Positions 17,619 to 25,484 of a DNA stretch of 50,814 nt are shown in pieces (the first letter of the stretch is position 1; every line of letters begins with the position of its first letter). The DNA lies in contig MSXN01000003.1 in the NCBI GenBank assembly GCA_002083555.1, forward strand, positions 58,177-108,990. Reading direction: 5' to 3'. Position numbers and translations under genes: made by a program. A model generated the notes under the pieces. The model made no database searches. It had not been told where the DNA came from and saw only the letters and a list, made by a program, of their open reading frames with translations. The stretch is from Nitrospira sp. ST-bin5 (GTDB lineage Bacteria; Nitrospirota; Nitrospiria; Nitrospirales; Nitrospiraceae).

Positions 17619-18566
17619 ATGCCAGTCCCCTTTTATCTCCTTTGTGGTTCGCTTGGCGCCGGTAAAACGACGCTCTTGATGCGTCTGCTGGAATACTGGA
17701 AAAGTCAGGGCCTCAGGGCCGGGGTGCTGATGAACGAGGCGGGCGAGGTGAGCATCGATGGCCCGCGCGCCGGCACGATCGCTGAACAGGTGATGAATCT
17801 GGCTGGTGGCTGCGTCTGCTGCGACACAAAAGAAGATCTCTCGTGGGGCATCGCGCAACTCGTGAACGATGCCGCCTCCGATGTGGTGATCATTGAGTGC
17901 TCGGGGCTGGCCGATCCGGCTGAAGTGATCGACGCCGTAACCGATCTCTACACCGCCCGCCTCGCCACATTGGAACGAGTGATTGCCCTGCTCCATCCCA
18001 TCGCCAGCGATACGAGCCACTCCAGCCAGTATGTGACTGCTCAAGCGATTCGCTGCGCGGACGAACTCATCCTCAATAAGCAGGATCTCTATGTGCCGGG
18101 CCACTGGGAGGGATTCAAGAGCGGGATCGTGAAACAAAATCCCTATGCCCGCATCTGGGAAACCACCCATGCGCGCATCGACGCAGCCGCGCTCCTGGCG
18201 CCGGTGCACCAGGCGCGACCGGCTAAACAGACGAACGTGGTCTTCGGCGAACCTCGCCCTTCACACTCACCGAAACGGGCAGACTATCATCCCATCGCCA
18301 CGACCGTGAAACTTCCCGCTCCGCTGAATCGCGCGCGCTTCGAGGCCTGGACCACATCGCTGCCCAAAGAACTCGAACGAGCCAAAGGTTTCTTTCGCTT
18401 CGCCGGCGAACCGGAACTGCAGGAATTTCAGTACGCCCCGCCGGGAGCCCCCACCATCGCCCCCATCATGCTCCTCGACGAACCCAGCCCCGCCATCGTC
18501 TTGATCGGACGAGGCTATGACGTGGAGACCTTACGTGCCGCACTGCTGGCTTGTATGGAAGCGTAG
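17619..18566 (+). CDS. COG0523 (CobW-type) GTPase metallochaperone, stand-alone copy
   Basis: 315 residues. P-loop GSLGAGKT (residues 10-17), the metal-binding CxCC (C65, C67, C68) in LAGGCVCCDT, the G3-like ECSGLADPAE, and NKQD for guanine specificity. The C-terminal domain is shorter than in the YciC type. The function is probably GTP-dependent metal insertion; the metal and client are unknown. It is the only one of five COG0523 copies in the window outside the zinc island, follows a toxin-antitoxin pair and lies near the CDF exporter. GAGG sits 8 bases before the ATG. Confidence 0.88.
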   Translation: MPVPFYLLCGSLGAGKTTLLMRLLEYWKSQGLRAGVLMNEAGEVSIDGPRAGTIAEQVMNLAGGCVCCDTKEDLSWGIAQLVNDAASDVVIIECSGLADPAEVIDAVTDLYTARLATLERVIALLHPIASDTSHSSQYVTAQAIRCADELILNKQDLYVPGHWEGFKSGIVKQNPYARIWETTHARIDAAALLAPVHQARPAKQTNVVFGEPRPSHSPKRADYHPIATTVKLPAPLNRARFEAWTTSLPKELERAKGFFRFAGEPELQEFQYAPPGAPTIAPIMLLDEPSPAIVLIGRGYDVETLRAALLACMEA

Positions 18567-18592
18567 CAACCGGGCAGGCAGGAGCGCCCAAC

Positions 18593-19159
18593 CTACCGGG
18601 AGAGAGAGACCGACGGCTGCGCGGCTGTGCGAAATCTGGGCCATTGCAGCAGCGCCCAGGCAATGCCGCCGCCGATCAGTCCGCCTAAGGCCCAGCCACC
18701 AAGCACATCCGTGACATAGTGCGCCCCGATATAGACCCGCGAGAGTCCGACCAGCGCGACGATCGGCCAGCTGATCCAGCCGGTCTTGGGATAGAGCACT
18801 TGCAGAAAGGCGGCCGCCGCCGCCGTGTTCATCGCATGGTTGGAGGGAAAGCTGAACAACCTGCCGCAGGCGCCGCCTCCGACGACGACGGCTTCATGCA
18901 GCGCCTGGCAGGGCCGCGCGCGCGCAAAGACCCATTTCAGCTGCCCGCCGAGAAAATCCGACAGCCCGACGGCGCCGGCCAGAAACGGGCTGCCGAGCAA
19001 CGCTTCCCAGCGCCGCCGCATGATCCAATACCCCGCGGCACAGGCCACCGGCAGATAGAGCGTGCTCGTCGCGCTGAGGCGGAGAAAGAGATGATCGAAG
19101 AATTCCGAACGGCCGGCAAGGCCATTGATGGCGAGAAAGAGTGATTCGTCGAGGCTCAT
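18593..19159 (-). CDS. PAP2-family membrane phosphatase
   Basis: 188 residues with several transmembrane helices. The three phosphatase motifs are KWVFARARP (KX6RP), FSFPSNHAMN (the PSGH position reads PSNH) and SRVYIGAHYVTDV (SRX5HX3D). Members dephosphorylate lipid phosphates such as undecaprenyl pyrophosphate or phosphatidic acid. Convergent with the COG0523 gene, with only about 26 bases between. Confidence 0.9.
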   Translation of the reverse strand: MSLDESLFLAINGLAGRSEFFDHLFLRLSATSTLYLPVACAAGYWIMRRRWEALLGSPFLAGAVGLSDFLGGQLKWVFARARPCQALHEAVVVGGGACGRLFSFPSNHAMNTAAAAAFLQVLYPKTGWISWPIVALVGLSRVYIGAHYVTDVLGGWALGGLIGGGIAWALLQWPRFRTAAQPSVSLSR

Positions 19160-19203
19160 GGCATCTGACGATAAAGCGTCACTCGTCAGGCGTCAAGCGA
19201 TCT

Positions 19204-19644
19204 TCACCGCGTGCGGAAGTGGATGCGGACCGTCAGTTCACCGTCAACCATCTCGTCACCCTTCATCTGCGGATCGAACGTCCACTTACTGAGGGCGACG
19301 ATACCGGCTGAGGTCAATTCTCGATGCTTAGCCGGTTCCAGCACCACCACTGTGACCTTGGCGTCTCGGGAGACCAACAGACGGGCCTTCATCCAGTCAT
19401 CGAGCTCCTTGCCGTCGAGCGATGACGGAATGGCCGGCCAGGGAGTCGATTTTGCCACCGGCCCCAACTGCTGATCTTTATTCAGCGGCAGACCATGGAC
19501 ATGCACCTCGGGCAGCTCCAGCACATCCTCATGATGGTCGTCGGCATGCGTCGCCTCATCGCCGGCTGCCGCCCACGCAGCCACCGGAAAGCACAACAAA
19601 CCCATGATTGAAAGTGTCAGAATCTGTTTCATAGTGACTCGCAT
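19204..19644 (-). CDS. Small exported protein with TonB C-terminal-like domain
   Basis: 146 residues (or 142 from the ATG at 19632). A signal sequence (LTLSIMGLLCFPVAAWAA) precedes a His/Asp-rich stretch (THADDHHEDV) and then a C-terminal half ending in SAGIVALSKWTFDPQ and GELTVRIHFRTR. That strand-helix-strand pattern with WxFxP and a final beta strand matches the TonB C-terminal fold that contacts outer-membrane receptors. It lacks the N-terminal anchor and proline spacer of a normal TonB. It sits 3' to the TonB receptor gene, with a hairpin repeat between. It may be a receptor partner or decoy. Confidence 0.6.
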   Translation of the reverse strand: MRVTMKQILTLSIMGLLCFPVAAWAAAGDEATHADDHHEDVLELPEVHVHGLPLNKDQQLGPVAKSTPWPAIPSSLDGKELDDWMKARLLVSRDAKVTVVVLEPAKHRELTSAGIVALSKWTFDPQMKGDEMVDGELTVRIHFRTR

Positions 19645-19764
19645 CCTACCTCATCACACACAGATGCTCAAACAGACCGCTATTCCCACACGTCCGTTCC
19701 TGATGTGCGCTTCACAGAAGAACCTACAGCCCCCTTCTTACACACTGTCCCTGTTAGCCCTCGC

Positions 19765-19926
19765 GATTCGTGGCGGTTCGTCGCGAAATCGTGGAGTCGT
19801 GCGCGAGACGAGCACACGGAGCTGGGCGGGATGGAGGCGTACCCTTGCGGTACGTTGACTGACCGCCCAGCGAGTCTGCTCGCCTGGCTGCTCGGTGAGC
19901 AGCCAGGCTTGTCGCAGCCACGAATC
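19765..19926. repeat. Nested palindromic repeat element with strong hairpin
   Basis: The outer arms GATTCGTGG (19765-19773) and its complement (19918-19926) enclose an 8-bp stem CTGGGCGG/CCGCCCAG (19822-19829, 19863-19870), the GAGGCGTACCCT core (19834-19845) also present in the 3105-3226 element, and a 12-bp perfect hairpin GCCTGGCTGCTC with a 3-base loop (19882-19908). Probably a dispersed regulatory or mobile palindrome family; it may end transcription from the receptor gene. Confidence 0.7.
19882..19908. terminator. Strong 12-bp hairpin, possible terminator or RNA stabiliser
   Basis: Perfect stem GCCTGGCTGCTC with loop GGT. No T-run follows on either strand, so it may act as a Rho-dependent stop or processing signal. 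It lies between two minus-strand genes. Confidence 0.4.
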
Positions 19927-19962
19927 CGCGATTGCAGCAGAAGCGTCCATGAGTCGCGCGGG

Positions 19963-22374
19963 CTAGAAGAACCACTGGCCGCGGAAAAAGAACGACCGTG
20001 GCATCCCCGCATGCGAGACGCCGAGCCCGATGCTCCCTTCGCCGCGATTGATGTAGTACTTCTGATCGAACAGATTGACCACGTCGAATCCGATCAGGAA
20101 CTTCTGCCCCTCCCACGGAAGCGGAATCACATGAGTGATCGACGTATTGAAGACGGTGTAAGACTGGCTATGGGTCGAGTTCGTCTTCGCATCCTCGTCC
20201 GCCGTCCGCAGACCAGACCCGAAGAGCATCTGTCCGCTAAAAGTCGTCCGCTCCATCAGCCGGTAACTGACCATCGCAGAACTGGTGATGGTCTGCTGGT
20301 GATCGCAGAACACCCCGCCCGGCGAGTTAATGTCGCCAATTTCCTCACCATGCAGCAGAAAATGCCCCGATTGAAGACCATAGCCTTTGCACTGGCCCCA
20401 GGCTGCATTCAATCGTGCTGTGAGATTGTCCATGATCTGGAACTTCAACGCCCCGTCGATGCCCCGTTGCCATCCATAGTTGAAGGCAAAGTAATTCAAC
20501 AGCGGCGTCGTGCCGAACTGCCCGGCGTCGGATAAATTGCGGGCCAGCTTGTAGTACCCCGTCAATTGAAAGGTCGCCCAGCTGGACAGCGCATGGTAGC
20601 TGCCCACTTCGAAGTAATGCGCCCGTTCCGCTTTGGGAGCGACGTTCGTCGTATCTTCCGGCGCCGCCTTCGTGCCGGCCGTGTTCAGCTTGGCAAACGA
20701 AATCGCCTCCAGGTTCGGCGGCGTGAACATCCGGCCATAGAATGCGTGAAACACATTCGACTGGTTGGCCTTGTAGGTCACCCCGATGCGCGGGCTGATC
20801 TGTGCTTCGTCCCGTTGATACTGCACGACGTCGCCGCGCAACCCGAGATTGAAGGTCCACTGGTCATTGGGCGTCCATTGATCCTGAATCCAGAATTCCT
20901 GCCGATAGCCGATGAGGCGATTGTCGGAATTGAGGCCGATGACATCGCCCGTCGGATTTCCCGCGCCGTCGTCCAGGAAGGTCGACAGCCGTGTCTTATT
21001 GACGGCCTGCGTCCGGTCGAACTGGAAACCCGTCTTGATGAGATGCTCTTTGCTGTGCACATAGGTGTAGTCCAGACGAAGGCCGCCCGAGAAGGCCGTG
21101 CGATCCTGACTCCCGGCGGAAAACGGTTCGGCTTCATCCGGCACGTAGGCTAGCACATTGAACGGATCCGTCTTGAAGGTCGCGCGGGTATGCCGGAAAT
21201 AGCCCGCCAGGCTGAAGAACTGGTTCGACGTCACATCGTGCCGCCATACCAGATGCGCGTACTGGTTCTGCTCATACTGCCGTTCATCAACCATTTCCGA
21301 CGGCACCGCCGAGAACCCCGCCGGCAGCAGACCCGTAATGGTCGCATTCTGCGTCTGGCCCGGCAGCGTGGGGATCTGATACTTCGCCACCGAGTTCAGG
21401 AACAGCAGAGTAAAGTTGTTCGTATTATCGTGCTGATAGTCGCCGCGGAACATGGTCTGGTTGCGCTCGCTTTGGCCGTGGAAAATCGAATGGCCCAGCG
21501 TCGGCGGCTCGATGCCGCGGTTCGTCGACGTGTGACTGTTCAGGATGTAGTACCGGAACTTTTCGCCGATCGTCCCGCCGTACTCGAACGAGGGATTGAC
21601 CGTGCGATTGGACCCGCCGAACATCTGCAACGAGCCGAAACCCGGCTTCGTGCCGCTCTTGGTCGTGATGTCGATCAAGGCCGCCGTCTTGTTCCCGACA
21701 TTGGCTTCCATGCCGCCCAGCACGATGTCCGCCCGTTCCCAGGAACGGGGCGAAATCACATCCGAAAAGGTGGACGAGACCGTGTCTGGAATGGGTACGC
21801 CATCGATGCGCAATTGCAGATTGGCATGGTCCTGCCGGATATGCACCTGCTTGAGCGACCCATAGGCCGCGCCGGGAATCGTCAGCAGCACATCGTGCAA
21901 TTCGTTATTGTTACCGCGAGGAAGGGCTTCAACGTCTTTGCGGCTCACCGAATAGGTTTCACTCGACGCCTTGTACTGGATCGGCGCCAGCGGCGACACG
22001 ACCTCCAGCGCCACTTCTTTCGTCTTCGACAAGGTCAGCGTGACCGGCTTCAGCTCATCCGCGCTGATCTGCAACACCATATATTCACTCCGATAGGTAT
22101 CCTGCACCGCGCTGACCGAGTAGGTGCCGGCTGCAGGCACCGAGGCGGCGAACTCGCCGGCATCGTTCGACACCGCCGTCGCCACCACGTTGCCTTCCTG
22201 GTCTTTCACCTCCACCACGGCCTGCCCGACCCGCCGCAGGTCCTGGTTCTGGACCGAACCACGAATCGTATTGGCTGCGCCCTCCGCCGCACGAGCCGGA
22301 GATAGCCCCTCGCCGTTCCCGACCAGAATCCCGACCATCACACACACGCCGATATGAAACCACGCGCGTCGCAT
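19963..22374 (-). CDS. TonB-dependent outer-membrane receptor 1, with carboxypeptidase-regulatory-like N-domain
   Basis: 803 residues. Signal peptide to about residue 29 (ARAAEG junction). Residues ~37-120 form a CarboxypepD_reg-like/CNA-B-type beta-sandwich (IRGSVQNQDL, AVVEVKDQEGN). The plug follows (DVLLTIPGAAYG, LRIDGVPIPDT, IVLGGMEANVGN), then a 22-strand barrel ending FFFRGQWFF with the terminal Phe needed for assembly. A loop near residue 690 carries two Cys and several His. The start has GGAGG 6 bases upstream. A small exported His-rich protein gene precedes it and a TonB-C-like gene follows, suggesting one metal or metallophore uptake unit; the ligand is unknown. Confidence 0.88.
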   Translation of the reverse strand: MRRAWFHIGVCVMVGILVGNGEGLSPARAAEGAANTIRGSVQNQDLRRVGQAVVEVKDQEGNVVATAVSNDAGEFAASVPAAGTYSVSAVQDTYRSEYMVLQISADELKPVTLTLSKTKEVALEVVSPLAPIQYKASSETYSVSRKDVEALPRGNNNELHDVLLTIPGAAYGSLKQVHIRQDHANLQLRIDGVPIPDTVSSTFSDVISPRSWERADIVLGGMEANVGNKTAALIDITTKSGTKPGFGSLQMFGGSNRTVNPSFEYGGTIGEKFRYYILNSHTSTNRGIEPPTLGHSIFHGQSERNQTMFRGDYQHDNTNNFTLLFLNSVAKYQIPTLPGQTQNATITGLLPAGFSAVPSEMVDERQYEQNQYAHLVWRHDVTSNQFFSLAGYFRHTRATFKTDPFNVLAYVPDEAEPFSAGSQDRTAFSGGLRLDYTYVHSKEHLIKTGFQFDRTQAVNKTRLSTFLDDGAGNPTGDVIGLNSDNRLIGYRQEFWIQDQWTPNDQWTFNLGLRGDVVQYQRDEAQISPRIGVTYKANQSNVFHAFYGRMFTPPNLEAISFAKLNTAGTKAAPEDTTNVAPKAERAHYFEVGSYHALSSWATFQLTGYYKLARNLSDAGQFGTTPLLNYFAFNYGWQRGIDGALKFQIMDNLTARLNAAWGQCKGYGLQSGHFLLHGEEIGDINSPGGVFCDHQQTITSSAMVSYRLMERTTFSGQMLFGSGLRTADEDAKTNSTHSQSYTVFNTSITHVIPLPWEGQKFLIGFDVVNLFDQKYYINRGEGSIGLGVSHAGMPRSFFFRGQWFF

Positions 22375-22464
22375 ACAGATCCTCCACGTTCAACATCGAA
22401 ATAGAATAGAGACCGGCGCCCGGCACAGACTGCGCCGAACCCGGAACGACTCGTTGAAGGGACC
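22375..22464 (-). promoter_or_regulatory. Leader between small His protein and receptor 1
   Basis: A 90-base gap containing, on the minus strand, a hairpin CGGCGCA-GTC-TGTGCCG (7 bp with one G-U pair) upstream of the GGAGG ribosome site of the receptor. It could tune receptor translation; no known riboswitch class is recognised. Confidence 0.35.
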
Positions 22465-22791
22465 TTAGCGACGCGGAGGAGCGCGGGAGGGATCGAACGA
22501 AGAAGGCTCAACGGACAGCAGAACGGATTCAACCGGATGTTCGAGGAATCGGACCAGCTCACCGGCGACCAGAATCGGCGCACCGGTATCCAACGAGCCG
22601 GCCGTATGGTGCTGGACCCACTGGCAGAGGTCGGTATCGGAATGTTCGTGGCCGTCGTGGTCGGCGGCCGCCAGCTCGTGATGGACATCCTGCGCGACGG
22701 CAAATGGCGCCAAGCCGAGCAGGATAACGAGCATCGCCAGTGAGAGACACCGGCGGAGCAGAGAGTGCGAATGGGAAGAACGGAACATCAT
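22465..22791 (-). CDS. Small exported/membrane His-rich protein (family member A)
   Basis: 108 residues. Signal/anchor LSLAMLVILLGLAPFAVAQ is followed by HDGHEHSDTDLCQWVQHH and a C-terminus ending SRAPPRR. The core [CH]-x-W-x-x-H and the terminal R-[GA]-P-P recur in the proteins at 29327 and 40736, so it is one of three paralogues here. They remind me of DUF2946-like proteins near metal-uptake genes, but I am unsure. It lies directly upstream of TonB receptor 1 on the same strand. Candidate starts are the two adjacent ATGs at 22791 and 22788. Confidence 0.7.
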   Translation of the reverse strand: MMFRSSHSHSLLRRCLSLAMLVILLGLAPFAVAQDVHHELAAADHDGHEHSDTDLCQWVQHHTAGSLDTGAPILVAGELVRFLEHPVESVLLSVEPSSFDPSRAPPRR

Positions 22792-22869
22792 CCTTAAACC
22801 TAGCTACCCGGGATGCGCATCGTGAAGAGAACAGAAAATCCGCGCCAAACTAGCGAGAGGCCCTTGGTC

Positions 22870-22890
22870 TTGTCAAGCCATATGGACTTT
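22870..22890 (-). promoter_or_regulatory. Candidate operator/promoter for receptor locus 1
   Basis: On the minus strand a near-perfect palindrome AAGTCCATATGGCTT (22889-22875) runs into a consensus -35 TTGACA (22876-22871), with a weak TAGTTT -10 about 18 bases further. A repressor bound here would block the small His protein and receptor 1. It lies 95 bases from the divergent aro start, so one site could serve both. Confidence 0.4.
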
Positions 22891-22984
22891 TCCCTGTATT
22901 TTCGCATATCCTAACGAATCCCAAATCGATCCCGTGCAACTAACCTGAGTGGAAAAGGCCGCGATCCACTCGCGGACAGGTACC

Positions 22985-24043
22985 ATGAACAGACCCATCG
23001 ACAACCAACATGTCTTAGAAATCAACGCGCTCCCCTCCCCGCGCGCCATCAAGACGAAGCTGCCCATCACGGATGAGGCCGCGGCGCTCGTCGTCGAAAC
23101 GCGTGACGCCATCCGTCGGATTCTCCATGGGCAGGATCGCGACAGACTGCTCGTCATCGTCGGTCCCTGCTCCATTCATGACCCCGAAGCCGCCTACGAA
23201 TATGCCGCCAAGCTCAAGCCGGTGGCCGAAGCCCTCCGCGACCGCCTGCTGATCGTCATGCGCACCTACTTCGAAAAACCGCGTACGACCGTCGGCTGGA
23301 AGGGCCTCATCAACGATCCCCATCTGGACGGCACCTGCGATATCGCGACCGGCATGGAACTGGCCCGTACGATTCTTTTGAAGATCAATCAGTCCGGCAT
23401 GCCCTGCGCGACCGAACTGCTCGATCCGATCAGCCCGCAATATATCGCCGATCTGATCAGCTGGAGCGCCATCGGCGCCCGTACCACCGAAAGCCAAACC
23501 CATCGCGAACTGGCCAGCGGCGTGTCGATGCCGGTCGGATTCAAGAACGGCACCGAAGGCAGTCTCCAAGTCGCCGTGAACGCCATGACCTCGGCCCGCG
23601 CACCGCATCATTTCGTCGGCATCAACGCCGAGGGGCAGACCTCGATCATCCGGACGGCCGGCAATCCGGACCGGCACATCGTCCTCCGTGGCGGCGGCGG
23701 CAAAACCAACTATGAAGCGGAGCATGTCGCCAAAGCCGAAGCGGCGGTCGCCGGTGAAGGGATCGCGCGTCCTATCATGATCGACTGCTCGCACGACAAC
23801 TCCAACAAGGACCATAAACGCCAGAGCCTCGTCGCCCGCGACGTGCTCCGCCAGTTCCGCGAGGGCCGCCACTCCATCATGGGCTTGATGCTGGAGAGCA
23901 ACCTCCACCCCGGCAAGCAGGCCTGGAAGCAGGGCGTGACGCTCGCGCACGGCGTGTCCATCACCGACGCCTGCCTCGGCTGGGACGAAACCGCCGCGTT
24001 GCTGAACGAGCTGGCCTCAGAGGTTGTCTCAAAACCGGTGTAA
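22985..24043 (+). CDS. 3-deoxy-7-phosphoheptulonate synthase (DAHP synthase, AroG type)
   Basis: 352 residues from the ATG at 22985. It is the first enzyme of the shikimate pathway, condensing phosphoenolpyruvate and erythrose-4-phosphate, and needs a divalent metal. Motifs are VGPCSIHDPEAA, GARTTESQTHREL, FKNGTEGSL and DCSHDNSNKDH; the Cys in GPCS and the late His/Glu/Asp bind the metal. Which of the three feedback types (aroF/G/H) it is cannot be told here. It is divergent from receptor locus 1 and separates it from the zinc island. Confidence 0.93.
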   Translation: MNRPIDNQHVLEINALPSPRAIKTKLPITDEAAALVVETRDAIRRILHGQDRDRLLVIVGPCSIHDPEAAYEYAAKLKPVAEALRDRLLIVMRTYFEKPRTTVGWKGLINDPHLDGTCDIATGMELARTILLKINQSGMPCATELLDPISPQYIADLISWSAIGARTTESQTHRELASGVSMPVGFKNGTEGSLQVAVNAMTSARAPHHFVGINAEGQTSIIRTAGNPDRHIVLRGGGGKTNYEAEHVAKAEAAVAGEGIARPIMIDCSHDNSNKDHKRQSLVARDVLRQFREGRHSIMGLMLESNLHPGKQAWKQGVTLAHGVSITDACLGWDETAALLNELASEVVSKPV

Positions 24044-24068
24044 GGTTTCGCACCTTTACTTCCCCTGA

Positions 24069-24410
24069 TCATCCGCCCTCCTCCGTCACGCAGCCGCGCC
24101 CGCAGCCGCCCGAATCCGGAGCGCCGTCGGGATGGTGATGGCCACAACCCAAATCGCCCAGCCCGCCGCCGAAGAGATTCTTCAGCGTCGCCGACGGCGC
24201 GTCCGAGCCGGCATCGGTCTTCGCCCACGCCTCCGCCTTCGCTTTCATATCGGCGCCGGCTGAAAACGAGGACAGGACTCGCTCCAGCGGCGCAGCGCAA
24301 CGCTCGCAGGCCGTGATCGGGAGATCGCGGAGATTCTGCCGGTAATAAAACCGTTTCGGACAGAACAGCGACTCCAGACAGTACGCCGCCACATATTCAT
24401 AGAGAGGCAT
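24069..24410 (-). CDS. FmdB-like zinc-ribbon protein, degenerate
   Basis: 113 residues. The MPLYEYVAAYCLESLFCP opening is that of FmdB/CxxC regulatory zinc ribbons, but the first CxxC is broken up, leaving spaced Cys before ITACERC. The C-terminus adds His/Cys clusters (LGCGHHHPDG, GGCGRGC). The role is unknown. It is the last gene of the minus-strand zinc island, 25 bases past the TonB gene, so it is probably co-transcribed. Confidence 0.75.
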   Translation of the reverse strand: MPLYEYVAAYCLESLFCPKRFYYRQNLRDLPITACERCAAPLERVLSSFSAGADMKAKAEAWAKTDAGSDAPSATLKNLFGGGLGDLGCGHHHPDGAPDSGGCGRGCVTEEGG

Positions 24411-24434
24411 GCCGACTCGATCCTTTCGACGCTC

Positions 24435-25484
24435 TCAGGAGTCCAGCCGATACTGAATCGGGACACGCAGCACGATCTGGCTCCGGCCCAACGGTTGCGG
24501 CAACGCGAGGGGACAGGATCGCTTGATCACCTCGATCGCGGCACGATCGAGCGCCTCGTGTCCGGAACTGGTCGCAATGGTCACCTCCAGCAAGTGGCCG
24601 TGCTCGTCGATGACCGCCCGCACCACTACATTCCCCTGCCAGTGATTCATCCGAGCTTCATGAGGATAGCGTTTCAGCTCTGCCACCCGGCTCCAGAGCG
24701 TCTGCATCAGCCATCCGAAATCCGGCTTGGCCTGAATCGATGCAGGCCCGGTCGGCACCGCCGCCGCGGGCTCACTGCGGAGTGCCGCAGGGGGCGGCTG
24801 ACTGTCGTTGATTGCATCGGACGATACCGCCGTCGCCGTCATCGGGGCGGGCGCTGACGCTGCGGCGTGCTCACGCGATTCCTGCGGCACCCCGCGGGAG
24901 ACCGGCGTGGAGGGGCCGGTCTCCCGTGAGGCCTCCGCGGCGAGCTGAGCCGGCGCCTCGTCCGTTGGAGGGACCGGCCCAATGCTCGACGGCGAGACCG
25001 GCACAGCCGATTCCGCCATTGGAAAAGTTCGGTCATTGGTATCCTGACTCAACACGCCATCGGCAGCTGATGACATCGGTGTCGCTTCGATCGCTCGATC
25101 GGACGGGAACATCTGCGAAGCTCCCGACACCGTCGACGGATGAGCTTCGATGACAGGCGTGGCCGTCACCGGTTCAGCACTCGCGCGGCTCGCTTCCGCC
25201 GTACTCTCGTGAGCGGCGGCGGCCGAGTCTGCGGCAGGCGTGGTCACGGGCCTTGATACTTGCCGCTCCACCCGCGATGCCAGCGCGGAGACGGGCGTCT
25301 CCGCGTGGCTGGAAAGACTCTGGACTAGCGCTACCTCCCACTGAAAAACCTCGCGCTGCGGCGGCACGGATTCCTGCGACCAGACCCACCCCGCGCCGCC
25401 CCAGAACAGAACATGCAGCAACAACGAGCATCCCCAGTTCCTGAGATCGGGACGGATCGGTATGCGCACCTTGCCGCGGTTCAT
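24435..25484 (-). CDS. TonB-family energy transducer
   Basis: 349 residues from the ATG at 25484 (ATGA overlap with the PepSY gene). The N-terminal anchor is GCSLLLHVLFWGGAGWVW. A long Ala/Ser/Pro-rich periplasmic spacer follows (about residues 60-240), then the C-terminal TonB domain (YPHEARMNHWQGNVVVRAV, then LEVTIATSSGHEALDRAA). It transmits proton-motive force to receptors such as the one two genes upstream. It is a dedicated TonB for this locus rather than the general one, judged by position. Confidence 0.88.
   Translation of the reverse strand: MNRGKVRIPIRPDLRNWGCSLLLHVLFWGGAGWVWSQESVPPQREVFQWEVALVQSLSSHAETPVSALASRVERQVSRPVTTPAADSAAAAHESTAEASRASAEPVTATPVIEAHPSTVSGASQMFPSDRAIEATPMSSAADGVLSQDTNDRTFPMAESAVPVSPSSIGPVPPTDEAPAQLAAEASRETGPSTPVSRGVPQESREHAAASAPAPMTATAVSSDAINDSQPPPAALRSEPAAAVPTGPASIQAKPDFGWLMQTLWSRVAELKRYPHEARMNHWQGNVVVRAVIDEHGHLLEVTIATSSGHEALDRAAIEVIKRSCPLALPQPLGRSQIVLRVPIQYRLDS

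Larger units (their letters stand above)
19645..19962. other. Intergenic region with long palindromic element, no gene
   Basis: 318 bases between the TonB-C-like gene and the receptor gene upstream of it. I see no gene: short frames on both strands only reflect high GC. It holds nested inverted repeats, detailed in the repeat feature at 19765-19926. The first 115 bases adjacent to the TonB-C-like gene hold no recognised site. Confidence 0.6.

Noticed and set aside
19738..19950. A 70-residue minus-strand frame in the repeat region
   Set aside because: It lies inside the palindromic element and has low-complexity composition, so it is not a real gene.
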